From: Marivita sp.
GTDB lineage: Bacteria > Pseudomonadota > Alphaproteobacteria > Rhodobacterales > Rhodobacteraceae
DNA length: 36,486 nucleotides
NCBI RefSeq assembly: GCF_017643905.1
Contig: NZ_JAEPMO010000022.1
Coordinates: 1-36,486 of the forward strand
Reading direction: 5' to 3'
The notes below the pieces were generated by a model. The model was not told the DNA's origin. It searched no databases and was given only the letters and a program-made list of their open reading frames with translations. Shown one piece after another: positions 24,239 to 32,426 of this stretch. Position 1 is the stretch's first letter, and each line of letters starts with the position of its first letter. The position numbers were made by a program, and so were the translations under genes.

Positions 24239-25153
24239 ATGCCCATTCTATTTTCCATCGTCGTCGGAATTGCGCTGTTCTTCATGATCGGTTTTGTCGC
24301 TCGCGCCCTCCTGCAAGCGTTTGCCCCAGCGCATCTGAAGCCAACGTTCCGCGACACCCCGCTTACGGCCTGCTTCGGATTATCCGTTATTCTGCTCTAT
24401 GTTGTCGTCGCCATCTTTGCCCCAATGATCGCCCCCTTTGGTGAGGGTGAGGTTCTTGGTGCCCAGTTCTTGCCGTGGGCATCCCCCCACTATCTCGGCA
24501 CCGACAAGCTGGGTCGAGATATGTTGACCAGGCTGATCTATGGCGCGCGCAACACCGTGGGCATCGCTTTCGCCACCACTGCCCTTTCATTCTTTGTGGG
24601 GTCGTTTCTTGGAATATGGGCGGCGCTCGCCGGGGGCTGGCTTGACCAATGGTTGTCGCGCTTTGTTGACGCGCTGATGGCCATTCCTGCCCTGATCTTG
24701 TCTCTTCTCCTGCTCACAATTTTCGGGACATCGGTATTGACACTCATTCTTGTGATCGCCGCTGTCGATGCGACCCGCGTCTACCGGCTGGCGCGTTCGG
24801 TCGCCCAAGGTATCGTCGTGATGGACTATATCGAGGCCGCGCGTCTGCGCGGCGAAGGCATGTGGCGGCTGGTCCGGCGTGAAATCCTGCCCAACGCGGT
24901 GGCGCCCCTGGTGGCCGAGTTCGGCCTGCGCTTCTGTTTCGTGTTCCTGTCGATCTCGGCGCTGTCATTTCTCGGCCTTGGGATCAAGCCGCCCACTGCC
25001 GACTGGGGCAGCATGGTGCGCGAGAATGCAACGCTGATCACCTTTGGCGATATCACCCCCCTTCTGCCCGCAGGGGCGATCGCCCTTCTGACCGTGGCTG
25101 TGAACTTTGTCGTCGACTGGCAACTTCACCGCGCCAGCGGACTGAAAGAGTGA
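24239..25153 (+). CDS. ABC transporter permease, DppC/OppC family
   Basis: 304 residues with an N-terminal membrane anchor followed by the five-segment binding-protein-dependent transport domain. DppC features: YLGTDKLGRDMLTRLIYGARNTVGIA (about residues 85-110) and the EAA loop YIEAARLRGEGMWRLVRREILPNAVAPL. It is compactly placed between dppB-like and ATPase genes. It opens with two hydrophobic stretches before the usual start of the family domain, slightly longer than average. Confidence 0.91.
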   Translation: MPILFSIVVGIALFFMIGFVARALLQAFAPAHLKPTFRDTPLTACFGLSVILLYVVVAIFAPMIAPFGEGEVLGAQFLPWASPHYLGTDKLGRDMLTRLIYGARNTVGIAFATTALSFFVGSFLGIWAALAGGWLDQWLSRFVDALMAIPALILSLLLLTIFGTSVLTLILVIAAVDATRVYRLARSVAQGIVVMDYIEAARLRGEGMWRLVRREILPNAVAPLVAEFGLRFCFVFLSISALSFLGLGIKPPTADWGSMVRENATLITFGDITPLLPAGAIALLTVAVNFVVDWQLHRASGLKE

Positions 25154-25156
25154 ACC

Positions 25157-26770
25157 ATGGAAGAAGACCCGCTCCTCACCATTACGGATCTGCGGATCGA
25201 AGGCCGCTCAGGCGAGCTGTGGCACCCGATCGTCAAAGGCGTAAACCTGAGTTTGCGCCGCGGCGAGGTTCTTGGCCTGATCGGTGAATCTGGGGCGGGC
25301 AAGTCGACACTTGGCCTTGCCGCCATGGGCTTTGCCCGCGACGGCTGCCGTATAGCGGGCGGCTCCATCGATTTTGACGGCATCAACTTGCGCACCGCCC
25401 CCGAGGCACAGCGGCGAAGCCTGCGGGGCAAGCGCATCGCCTATGTCGCACAGTCGGCGGCGGCTAGTTTCAACCCCGCGCACAAGTTGATCGACCAATA
25501 TTGCGAATGCCCTGTCGTCCATGGCGTAATGCCACGGGAGCAGGCCGAAGCGGACGCGTTCGAGCTTTACCGCCGCATGCGCCTACCGAACCCCGAGGCG
25601 ATCGGCTTCCGATATCCACATCAGGTGTCAGGCGGGCAATTGCAGCGGGCGATGACGGCGATGGCGATGGCGTGTCGGCCCGACCTGATCATATTTGACG
25701 AACCGACGACCGCATTGGACGTCACCACCCAGATCGAGGTTCTCGCCGCGATCCGCGATATCGTCCGGCAGTTCGGTACTGCTGCCATCTACATCACGCA
25801 TGACCTTGCCGTGGTTGCCCAAATGGCCGATCGGATCAAGGTTTTGCTTCGTGGCCACGAGGTAGAGGAGGCCGATACCCGCTCCATGCTGGCGGCACCA
25901 CGCGAGGCGTATACGAAAAGCCTCTGGGCCGTGCGCAGCTTTGCGCGCGCCGAACGGCCACCAGCGACGGGAACGCCCGTTGTTTCGGTGCGCAATGTGA
26001 CGGCGGGTTATGGTGCGGTTGACGTGCTGAAGGATGTCAGCTTTGACATCCATCACCGCCGCACCGTGGCCGTCGTGGGCGAAAGCGGATCGGGCAAGTC
26101 GACGACGGCGCGGGTGATCACTGGCCTTCTGCCGCCGCGCAAAGGTGAGGTGCTGTTCAACGGCAAGGTGCTGCCCCCCAACTTCAAGGTCCGGAGCCGC
26201 GAGGAACTGCGCCAGTGTCAGATGATCTACCAGATGGCCGACACCGCGCTGAACCCCAAGCTGCGCCTGCGCGAGCTGATCGGGCGACCGGCCGAGATGT
26301 ATCTGGGGCTGAAGGGAAAGGCGCTGGACTCCCGCATCCGCGATCTTCTGGCGCTGATCGAACTGGAACCGGACACGTTCATCGACCGCCTGCCGTCCGA
26401 ACTTTCAGGCGGACAGAAGCAGCGCATCGGCATTGCCCGGGCACTGGCCGCCGAGCCGCAGCTGATCATCTGCGATGAAGTAACCAGCGCACTCGACCAG
26501 ATCGTGCAGGAGGGCATCCTGAAGCTGCTCGACCGCCTGCAGGCCGAGTTGAATTTGGCCTACATGTTCATCACCCATGACCTTGCTACGGTGAAATCCA
26601 TCGCCGACGAGGTCGTGGTGATGCAGCGCGGCGTCGTGGTCGAACGCGGCCCCAAGGCCGCGCTCTTTGCCGAGCCAAAAGAGGAATACACAAACCTTCT
26701 TCTCTCCTCCGTGCCCGAAATGGACCCGGACTGGTTGAACCGCCTGCTCGCCGCGCGCGCGGGCCAATGA
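25157..26770 (+). CDS. ABC transporter ATPase, fused DppD-DppF type (two nucleotide-binding domains)
   Basis: 537 residues with two complete ATPase domains. First: Walker A GESGAGKS (43-50), signature VSGGQLQRAM, Walker B LIIFDEPTTALD. Second: Walker A GESGSGKS (308-315), signature LSGGQKQRIGIARAL, and Walker B LIICDEVTSALD. Peptide importers usually use two separate proteins; the fused form is common in rhizobia and roseobacters. The second Walker B has Glu followed by Val instead of Pro. It powers import through the two permeases and starts 3 nt after the previous stop. Confidence 0.93.
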   Translation: MEEDPLLTITDLRIEGRSGELWHPIVKGVNLSLRRGEVLGLIGESGAGKSTLGLAAMGFARDGCRIAGGSIDFDGINLRTAPEAQRRSLRGKRIAYVAQSAAASFNPAHKLIDQYCECPVVHGVMPREQAEADAFELYRRMRLPNPEAIGFRYPHQVSGGQLQRAMTAMAMACRPDLIIFDEPTTALDVTTQIEVLAAIRDIVRQFGTAAIYITHDLAVVAQMADRIKVLLRGHEVEEADTRSMLAAPREAYTKSLWAVRSFARAERPPATGTPVVSVRNVTAGYGAVDVLKDVSFDIHHRRTVAVVGESGSGKSTTARVITGLLPPRKGEVLFNGKVLPPNFKVRSREELRQCQMIYQMADTALNPKLRLRELIGRPAEMYLGLKGKALDSRIRDLLALIELEPDTFIDRLPSELSGGQKQRIGIARALAAEPQLIICDEVTSALDQIVQEGILKLLDRLQAELNLAYMFITHDLATVKSIADEVVVMQRGVVVERGPKAALFAEPKEEYTNLLLSSVPEMDPDWLNRLLAARAGQ

Positions 26771-26772
26771 AC

Positions 26773-26789
26773 GCAAGCTTGATGCTTGC
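26773..26789 (+). terminator. Weak hairpin after the ABC ATPase gene
   Basis: GCAAGC-TTGAT-GCTTGC, a perfect 6-bp stem directly after the stop codon, but with no T-run. Possibly part of a 3' end; weak evidence. Confidence 0.3.
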
Positions 26790-26954
26790 AGTCATTCAGG
26801 CATCTGGCTGTCCCGCATAACAGGAAGGGCATCCGGGGTTCGCGCAGAGTCAGGTTCTTTTCTTTCAGTAAGTATTTGATTACTCTGGTTCAAGGTCGTT
26901 GTGTTGCTCGGGATTTCCGATCCCTGGACACGAACTTAGAAGGGGTGCCTCAAA

Positions 26955-27638
26955 TTGCGATCAAGGTCGATCCGCACGATCCGACGCGCCGAACTGTCCA
27001 TGGCGGCGTTCGAGGCTGTCGTCCTCTATGGGCTGCGCGGCACGACGCTTGAGAAGGTCGGTGAAATCGCGGGCGTATCCAAGGGCGTCGTGCTGCACCA
27101 TTTCAAGGACAAGGGCTCTTTGCTTGAGGCCGTGATCCGCCGCACCAATGGCATGCTCAGTACGTCTTTGGTCGAACTCTACCGGCACGCCGAGACACCC
27201 TATGAACGGCTTTGGGCCGTCATCATCGCGAATTTCCACGAGTCGATCTTTAATCAGGCCGTCTGTCAGGCATGGGTATCGCTGATGGCAGAGGTTCCCC
27301 ACAACCGTGAGAGCCAGCGCGTGCAGACCGCCAACTACGCCCGCGTGGCCAGCAATTTTGCCCATGAATTAAAGCACTTCGTTCCAAGGGAAGAAGCAAG
27401 AACCATTGCGCGCCACCTCAACTTGCTGATCGACGGCATCTGGGTGCGGGTTGGCTCTCGTGTCGAACCTCTCGACGGGGCGCAGTCGATCGGCGATCTT
27501 GAATACGAGTTGATGAAGTTCTTGCCCACGGACGAAAAGAGCCTCGCAAAACACAAAGCAGCGCGTGAAAAGATGGAGAACGTCGCGCGCATAGCGCTCG
27601 GGACGCGCGCTTTTCTTGAAAATTCCATCTCGCGCTGA
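26955..27638 (+). CDS. BetI-like TetR-family regulator (TTG start)
   Basis: 227 residues. N-terminal region (IRRAELSMAAFEAVVLYGLRGTTLEKVGEIAGVSKGVVLHHFKDKGSLLEAVIRR) is close to BetI, the choline-responsive repressor, in both helix-turn-helix and spacing. The C-terminal domain is BetI-like too (SVFNQ..CQAWVSL, RHLNLLIDGIWVR). TTG 26955 is used because the next ATG (26999) would remove part of the first helix; GAAGGGG lies about 9 nt upstream. It sits in the middle of the second island and is the best candidate to bind the shared operator found at 18487, 28616 and 28924. The effector could be choline-like or another methylated compound. Confidence 0.87.
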   Translation: MRSRSIRTIRRAELSMAAFEAVVLYGLRGTTLEKVGEIAGVSKGVVLHHFKDKGSLLEAVIRRTNGMLSTSLVELYRHAETPYERLWAVIIANFHESIFNQAVCQAWVSLMAEVPHNRESQRVQTANYARVASNFAHELKHFVPREEARTIARHLNLLIDGIWVRVGSRVEPLDGAQSIGDLEYELMKFLPTDEKSLAKHKAAREKMENVARIALGTRAFLENSISR

Positions 27639-27641
27639 CAG

Positions 27642-28550
27642 TCAGCCACAAGCCATGCCCCGCGTCAGATGGTCAGCAATCCGGGCGATGGATTGCCGCG
27701 CTTCGGGCAGGTCATCGTACCACTCAAAGACGTGCCAAAGCCCTTCCCAGACCTGCAGATCAACCGTCACCCCGCAGTCGCGCAGCCTTTGCGACATCTG
27801 CACGGCTTGGCTGAGCAACAGGTCGCGGGTTCCCGTGGTGATCAGGAAAGGCGGGAAGCTGCGGTCAAACGCGCCGCAGACCGGCGAGATCAGCGGCTGG
27901 TCCATCTTGTTTGCACCAGCATAGTAGCGCGCTGCCAGATCGGAATTGGCCCGCGTCAGGGTCGGGTCACGGCCGTCGTTGAAGGTAAGGCTGTCGCCTG
28001 TGTTTCTCAGATCGCACCACGGCGACAAAAGAGCCGCAGCGCCCGGCAGGCGCAAACCTTCGGCCTTGGCCTTGAGCATCCAGGCAAGCGACAGGTTGCC
28101 CCCGGCGGATTCCCCACAGACAGCAAAAGGCTTTCCGGCGATTTCGCGGTAAACGGCAAAACCATCGTCAAGGGCTGCCGGCCAGGGATGTTCCGGGGCC
28201 AGCCGATAATCGGGCACGATAACACGCGCGCCGGTCAAGGCCGAAAGTGGGGCAATGACCGGCAGGTCCTCCTCTGGGCTGCCTTCCACCATTCCGCCGC
28301 CGAAGGCGTAAAGGATGGGCCAGTTCACCGCCAAATTCCGTGGACGCACCACCAGACAGCGCACACCGCCATGGATTGCCTCATCCATTGTCACGGCATG
28401 GGCCTGGCAGATGCGCTGAGCCTCGGCCATTGCAATGGACTTCGCCTTTGCGCGCAAACCGGGAAGGTTCCCGGCTGATCTGTCGCGGGACCTGATCCCC
28501 TTGTCGAGGAAATTCAGAACCTCGTCGCTTAGTCCAAGTGGCGACTGCAT
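27642..28550 (-). CDS. Alpha/beta hydrolase of the hormone-sensitive lipase family (esterase), altered oxyanion motif
   Basis: 302 residues. Catalytic Ser148 in GESAGG, Asp243 in GTRDLLL and His273 in EGLWHVFEW. The strand ending in DYRLAPEHPWPAALDD is typical of the HSL family. The HGGG oxyanion motif is FGGG here (residues 83-86), with Phe in place of His; the glycines that form the hole are kept. It probably hydrolyses a carboxylic ester of the compound handled by the island. It converges with the BetI-like gene (3-nt gap) and its promoter region holds a palindrome related to the shared operator. Confidence 0.88.
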   Translation of the reverse strand: MQSPLGLSDEVLNFLDKGIRSRDRSAGNLPGLRAKAKSIAMAEAQRICQAHAVTMDEAIHGGVRCLVVRPRNLAVNWPILYAFGGGMVEGSPEEDLPVIAPLSALTGARVIVPDYRLAPEHPWPAALDDGFAVYREIAGKPFAVCGESAGGNLSLAWMLKAKAEGLRLPGAAALLSPWCDLRNTGDSLTFNDGRDPTLTRANSDLAARYYAGANKMDQPLISPVCGAFDRSFPPFLITTGTRDLLLSQAVQMSQRLRDCGVTVDLQVWEGLWHVFEWYDDLPEARQSIARIADHLTRGMACG

Positions 28551-28615
28551 CGCGGGAACCTTGTTCTGGCTGCTCTTTCAAGCGGAAGTATTCTTTCTAT
28601 CTGTGGTAAGAAAAA

Positions 28616-28628
28616 TGACCGATGGTCA
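28616..28628. promoter_or_regulatory. Operator-like palindrome upstream of the esterase gene
   Basis: TGACC-GAT-GGTCA, a perfect 5-bp inverted repeat 66 bp before the esterase start. It shares TGACC-N-N-T-N-GT-N-A with the sites at 18490 and 28928. On the minus strand TTGACC overlaps it as a possible -35 box. Confidence 0.5.
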
Positions 28629-28913
28629 ATAAATACTTGGGCCTGAACACTACAGATCCCTCCTGTGCCGAGACGGTCATCGTCAGTTAGGCCAGAGCCA
28701 ATTGCATCCGTGCCCGTGCGCAAGGCGCGCGACCGCTCACCTCCGGCTGAGCAATGGGCAAAGCATGCCATAGGCTCGTCTCTTGGCGTTACATGAGGGG
28801 GGAAAGAGGCTGTCCCGATCATCATGACGATAGGTGAGGAGCACGAACCCAGATTTGGCAATCAGACCCCGGTCAGGGGCAAGACTCCTACGCTTCAGGC
28901 CATAATTTAATCA
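28629..28913. other. Gene-free divergent control region
   Basis: About 285 bp between the esterase operator and the rightward promoter. No convincing gene is present. A small CCCC-GGTCA-GGGG hairpin is at 28867-28879 and an AT-rich ATAATTTAAT at 28902-28911 precedes the promoter. Confidence 0.5.
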
Positions 28914-28943
28914 TTGACACAAATTACTGACCATTGGTAAGTT
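28914..28943 (+). promoter_or_regulatory. Promoter with embedded operator upstream of the DUF2182-DUF1326-ligase operon
   Basis: TTGACA (28914-28919) and possible -10 TAAGTT (28938-28943), 18 bp apart. The spacer holds TTAC-N9-GTAA (28924-28940) with TACTGACC inside. The first 28 bp match 18476-18503 at 25 positions. A bound repressor would block both promoters. Confidence 0.65.
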
Positions 28944-28991
28944 TTTAGGCGTGATGAAGCAAAAGCCGGTTCCCTGTTCAGGCCGAACGCC

Positions 28992-29225
28992 ATGAGCTTA
29001 CCACCCGACAAAAGCGTCCCTTGGCGTAAACCAACAACGGCCTTGAAACCCATGAAACCAGCGGAGCAAGACGTGTTTTCCTTCCAACCCAACACGTGTA
29101 TCAGACCGTCCCCATTCTTCGAGGCTGTCCTGATTGATGCCCCAGTTCCTGTGGGCACTGAGGTCACGCTGGCCCGTGCGAATGGGCTGACAACCACCAA
29201 ACTCGTTGAGATTGCGTTCCTGTGA
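28992..29225 (+). pseudogene. Probable internally deleted GcvT-family remnant (77 codons)
   Basis: The frame reads NTCIRPSPFFEA, like the extreme N-terminus of DmdA/GcvT-like demethylases (RRSPFFDA type), then directly APVPVGTEVTLARANGLTTTKLVEIAFL. The latter resembles the C-terminal barrel of the GcvT gene at 34775 (APDDWIGRTMRFSLPNG... IVDLPFF). The central folate-binding domain would be missing. Its TGA overlaps the ATG of the next gene (TGATG), so it may still act in coupling. No good ribosome site is seen; ATG 29052 is an alternative start. It could instead be a real small protein of unknown function. Confidence 0.4.
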
Positions 29226-30020
29226 TGCAGGGCCAGCCCCCATTGCTGTCGACCAATCCGCCTGCAGCCTTTGGCCGCCGGCTGTTCTGGCTGGGCCTTT
29301 ATGCTGCCATCCTGATGGGATGGGCGGGCCTGATGCAGATGACGGCCTCGCCCATACCGGGCCTTACGGCGTCCGAATACTGGGCCGCCTTGTGCATCTC
29401 GGCTGAAAATGCCGATCCTTTGGCGCTGATCGCGATGTGGGGTTTGATGTCGGCGGCAATGATGCTGCCGACCTTTGTGCCCGCCGTGCGGGTCTTTGGC
29501 GAGTTGGGGGCAGCCCAGGCTAGCAATGGGGCCAGCATGGTCGCGCTTGTCGGGATATGGCGCGGTATGGCTCGTGTTTTCCATCCTTGCGGCAGGCTTG
29601 CAACTGGGGCTTGCCAAGGCGGGCGCGATGACCGGGGCTGGGCAGAGCTTGTCGCCCTGGGTGTCGGTTGGGCTTCTGGCGGCAGCCGGGGCCTATCAGT
29701 TCAGCACCGCAAAAGAAGCCTGCCTATCAAAGTGCCGCCACCCTCTGATGTTCTTCGTGGAACATTGGGCGCCGGGGTTGGAGCCCGCCTTCGCCATGGG
29801 CGCGCGACTTGGGGTCTGGTGCGTGGGCTGCTGCTGGCTTTTGATGCTGCTTGGCCTCATCGGCGGCGCGATGAACCTGATGTGGATGGGGGCCGCCACC
29901 CTGTTCATGGTTTTCGAAAAGCTGCCCGAAATCGGGCGTTATCTGACCCGACCGCTTGGCGTGGCGCTGATGATCGGCGCTGCGGTGCAAGTCGTCTCTG
30001 TTTTCTCATGGGGAGCATGA
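29225..30020 (+). pseudogene. DUF2182 predicted metal-binding membrane protein, single-nucleotide frameshift
   Basis: The start is read in one frame (RRLFWLGLYAAILMGWAGLMQMT... WGLMSAAMMLPTFVPAVRVF) and, from about 29552, in another (GYGAVWLVFSILAAGLQL... FSTAKEACLSKCRHPLMFF... MGARLGVWCVGCCWLLMLLGLIGGAMNLMWM). Removing one G from the GGG at 29552-29554 joins them, giving about 264 residues; the span is 3n+1. The conserved CLxxCRxP and CVGCCW motifs of DUF2182 are intact. It normally pairs with DUF1326, which overlaps it here by ATGA. It is either a recent mutation or a sequencing error in a short homopolymer. Confidence 0.8.
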
Positions 30021-30646
30021 AGATGTCCGCGACCATGCCAGAGTGGCGTCTGAAAGGTGAACTGATCCTGAACTGCAACTGCACGGTATTCTGCCCCTGC
30101 GTGGTTAGTCTTGGCAAGCATCCCCCGACCGAAGGATACTGTCAGGCCTGGATGGGCGTGCGCATCGACGAGGGCCATTTCGACGGCGAGAACCTTGGTG
30201 GCCTCAACATCGGCATGATGCTGGATATTCCGGGCAACATGGGGCGCGGCAACTGGAAAGCGGCCGCCTACATCGACGAAAGGGCGTCCGAAAAGGCGTA
30301 TGGCGGCCTGGTCGATGTCTTCTCGGGCAAGGTGCGGGGCACCACAGGCCTGTTCTCGATGCTGGTATCCGAATTTCTGGGCGCACAGCGCGCTCCAGTC
30401 GTCTTTGAGACGGAGGGCCGCAAGCGCCGCCTGATGGTCGGAAAATTCATCCAAGGCGAGGTCGAGCCGATCGGCGGCCCTGACCCGGACAAAGAGGTGA
30501 TCGTCACCAATACCGGATATTGGATGGGCCCCGACATCACAATTGCCATGGCCAACAGGGGCAAGGTTCGCGCCCATGGCCGGGTCTGGGATTTCGACGG
30601 CCGCTCCGCCGAGATCTGCCAGATCGACTGGCACGGGCCGAACTGA
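30017..30646 (+). CDS. DUF1326-family cysteine-motif protein
   Basis: 209 residues. The N-terminus carries CNCTVFCPC (C-x-C-x4-C-x-C, residues about 17-25), the defining motif of DUF1326, followed by CQAWMGVRIDEGHFDGENLGGLN. The C-terminal half resembles the family end (GRVWDFDGRSAEICQIDWHG). Four closely spaced cysteines suggest metal binding or thiol chemistry, but no function is established that I know of. ATG 30017 overlaps the DUF2182 stop as ATGA, and GGGAG is just upstream. The DUF2182-DUF1326 pair recurs in many bacteria. Confidence 0.85.
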   Translation: MKMSATMPEWRLKGELILNCNCTVFCPCVVSLGKHPPTEGYCQAWMGVRIDEGHFDGENLGGLNIGMMLDIPGNMGRGNWKAAAYIDERASEKAYGGLVDVFSGKVRGTTGLFSMLVSEFLGAQRAPVVFETEGRKRRLMVGKFIQGEVEPIGGPDPDKEVIVTNTGYWMGPDITIAMANRGKVRAHGRVWDFDGRSAEICQIDWHGPN

Positions 30647-30648
30647 CC

Positions 30649-32253
30649 ATGCGCGCGCATTTCGATGCCCCGCAATGGGGCGAGGCAAACCATGTGGCCC
30701 TGTCACCGCTGTCCTTTCTGCAAAGGGCCGCAATTGTCTATGGGAACCTTCCAGCAAGCACGTTCGGTGGTGTGACACGCACATGGGCCGAAGTGGCGCT
30801 GCGCGTTCGGTCTGTCGCGGCAGGGCTGGCCGCGCGCGGGATCGGGCTGGGTGATACAGTGTCTGTCCTGTCGCCGAACTGTCCGGAACTGTTCGAGTTG
30901 CACTACGCCGTGCCCTTGGCGGGGGCGGTTCTGAACACGATCAACACACGGCTGGAGCCAGAAACCGTCGCCTATATCCTTGACCATTCAGACTGCCGTC
31001 TGGTGCTGGCAGACACCACACTTGCGCCACTGTTGCGGGCGGCTTTCGCGCTGATGGGACGGGCGCTGCCGATCATCGACATTGGCCATGGTGCGGGGTT
31101 TGGCGAGACCGGCTATGACGCGCTCGTGGCGGCAATTCCGATGGAGTGGGCGCTGCCTGCGGATGAAGGACAGGCGATCACGCTGAACTATACGTCGGGA
31201 ACGTCGGGCAGGCCCAAGGGCGTGATCTATCACCACCGCGGGGCCTACCTGATGGCATTGGGCACGGTCGCCGGTTGGTCCTTGCCGCAGCGACCGACCT
31301 ATCTGTCGGTGGTACCGATGTTCCACTGCAACGGCTGGAACCACCCCTGGGCCATGGCCATTGTTGGCGGGCACATGATCTTTGCCGCCGACATGGCGCC
31401 GGAGACCTTGTTGCAGGCCATGAAAGATCATGGCGTAACGCATCTGGGCGCGGCCCCGGTCATATTGCAGATGCTGTGTGAAAGCCCCACCGCCGTGCCG
31501 TTCTCGCCAAGGGTCAAGGTCATGACCGCCGGCGCGCCACCTCCGCCTTCCGTGCTGGAAAAGGCGGCGGCAATTGGGCTGGAGGTGATGCAGGTCTATG
31601 GGCTGACCGAAACCTACGGTCATATCTCGCAATGCCTGTGGCAGGACGATTGGTCAGACCTTGCGCCCGCCGAACAGGCCGCAAAGCAGGCGATGCAGGG
31701 CGTGGCCTTTCCGATGGTCGAAGGCATCCGCGTGGTCGACCGCGACACCGGCCAAAACGTGCGTCCCGATGGTCTGACGCAGGGCGAAATCGCCATTCGC
31801 GGCAATACCGTGATGAAGGGCTATTACAAGGACCCTACCGCCACCGAAGCTGCCTTCCGTGATGGCTGGTTCTGGTCGGGCGACGCTGCCGTCGTCCATC
31901 CAGACGGCTACATCCAGATCCGTGACCGGCTGAAGGACGTGATCATTTCAGGCGGCGAAAATGTTTCGTCGGTCGAGGTTGAGGCCGTCCTGTACCGCCA
32001 TCCGGCGATCAAGGCGGCCGCTGTCGTAGCCCGGCCTCATGAACGCTGGGGTGAGGCACCTTGCGCTTTTGTCGAACTGCGCGAGGGCGCGAAGACGACC
32101 GAGGCAGAGGTGATCGCCTTCTGCCGCAGCCACCTCGCGGGGTTCAAGACACCCAAATCTGTGGTGTTCCAGGAGCTTCCGAAAACCGCCACCGGAAAGA
32201 TCCAGAAATTCATTCTGCGCGATACGGCACGCGCGCTTGGGTCTTTGGTATGA
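30649..32253 (+). CDS. AMP-forming acyl-CoA ligase
   Basis: 534 residues. ATP-binding motif YTSGTSGRPKGV (181-192), YGLTETYGH, GEIAIRGNTVMKGYYKDPTAT, DGWFWSGDAAV, and the C-terminal catalytic lysine in TATGKIQKF. The MFHCNGWNHPW region is typical of the medium-chain/AAE and DmdB-like branch. It activates a carboxylic acid to its CoA thioester. Because it neighbours GcvT- and BisC-type genes, a DMSP-derived or other sulfur-containing acid is possible (inference). ATG 30649 follows the DUF1326 stop by 2 nt; its own TGA overlaps the small ORF at 32250. Confidence 0.92.
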   Translation: MRAHFDAPQWGEANHVALSPLSFLQRAAIVYGNLPASTFGGVTRTWAEVALRVRSVAAGLAARGIGLGDTVSVLSPNCPELFELHYAVPLAGAVLNTINTRLEPETVAYILDHSDCRLVLADTTLAPLLRAAFALMGRALPIIDIGHGAGFGETGYDALVAAIPMEWALPADEGQAITLNYTSGTSGRPKGVIYHHRGAYLMALGTVAGWSLPQRPTYLSVVPMFHCNGWNHPWAMAIVGGHMIFAADMAPETLLQAMKDHGVTHLGAAPVILQMLCESPTAVPFSPRVKVMTAGAPPPPSVLEKAAAIGLEVMQVYGLTETYGHISQCLWQDDWSDLAPAEQAAKQAMQGVAFPMVEGIRVVDRDTGQNVRPDGLTQGEIAIRGNTVMKGYYKDPTATEAAFRDGWFWSGDAAVVHPDGYIQIRDRLKDVIISGGENVSSVEVEAVLYRHPAIKAAAVVARPHERWGEAPCAFVELREGAKTTEAEVIAFCRSHLAGFKTPKSVVFQELPKTATGKIQKFILRDTARALGSLV

Positions 32254-32426
32254 TGGCCGCACTCTTCATGGAAAGGGGTTTGGTGCTGACCGATCCGGTC
32301 AAGCTGACCGACGGAGTCGTCGGCCAATGCCGGATCGCCAACCTTGCCATGGCAGTCATCGCCAACCGCATGACCAACGGATGCAGCCGGAAGCGTCAGG
32401 CAGCTTTTGGATTGGGGCTCAGATGA
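32250..32426 (+). CDS. 58-residue small ORF tiled between acyl-CoA ligase and sulfoxide reductase
   Basis: ATG 32250 overlaps the ligase stop as ATGA, and its own TGA (32424-32426) overlaps the next ATG (32423) in the same way, so it fills the gap exactly. The sequence (MERGLVLTDPVKLTDGVVGQ, then CRIANLAMAVIANRMTNGCSRKRQ) has two cysteines, an alanine-rich amphipathic stretch and a basic end. No family recognised. The double overlap argues that it is translated; it may be a small subunit, a chaperone-like partner of the molybdoenzyme, or a shortened relic. Confidence 0.55.
   Translation: MMAALFMERGLVLTDPVKLTDGVVGQCRIANLAMAVIANRMTNGCSRKRQAAFGLGLR

Noticed and set aside
26867-26884. AGTAA-N8-TTACT inverted repeat upstream of the BetI-like gene
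   Set aside because: It has half-sites like those of the shared operator but in the opposite order; too weak to call an autoregulatory site.
28529-28861. 110-codon minus-strand frame across the divergent control region
   Set aside because: It crosses the operator region and the esterase start in another frame; no protein-like features.
28954-28995. 13-codon mini-ORF ending in ATGA at 28992
   Set aside because: Very short with a weak ribosome site; the overlap may be chance.
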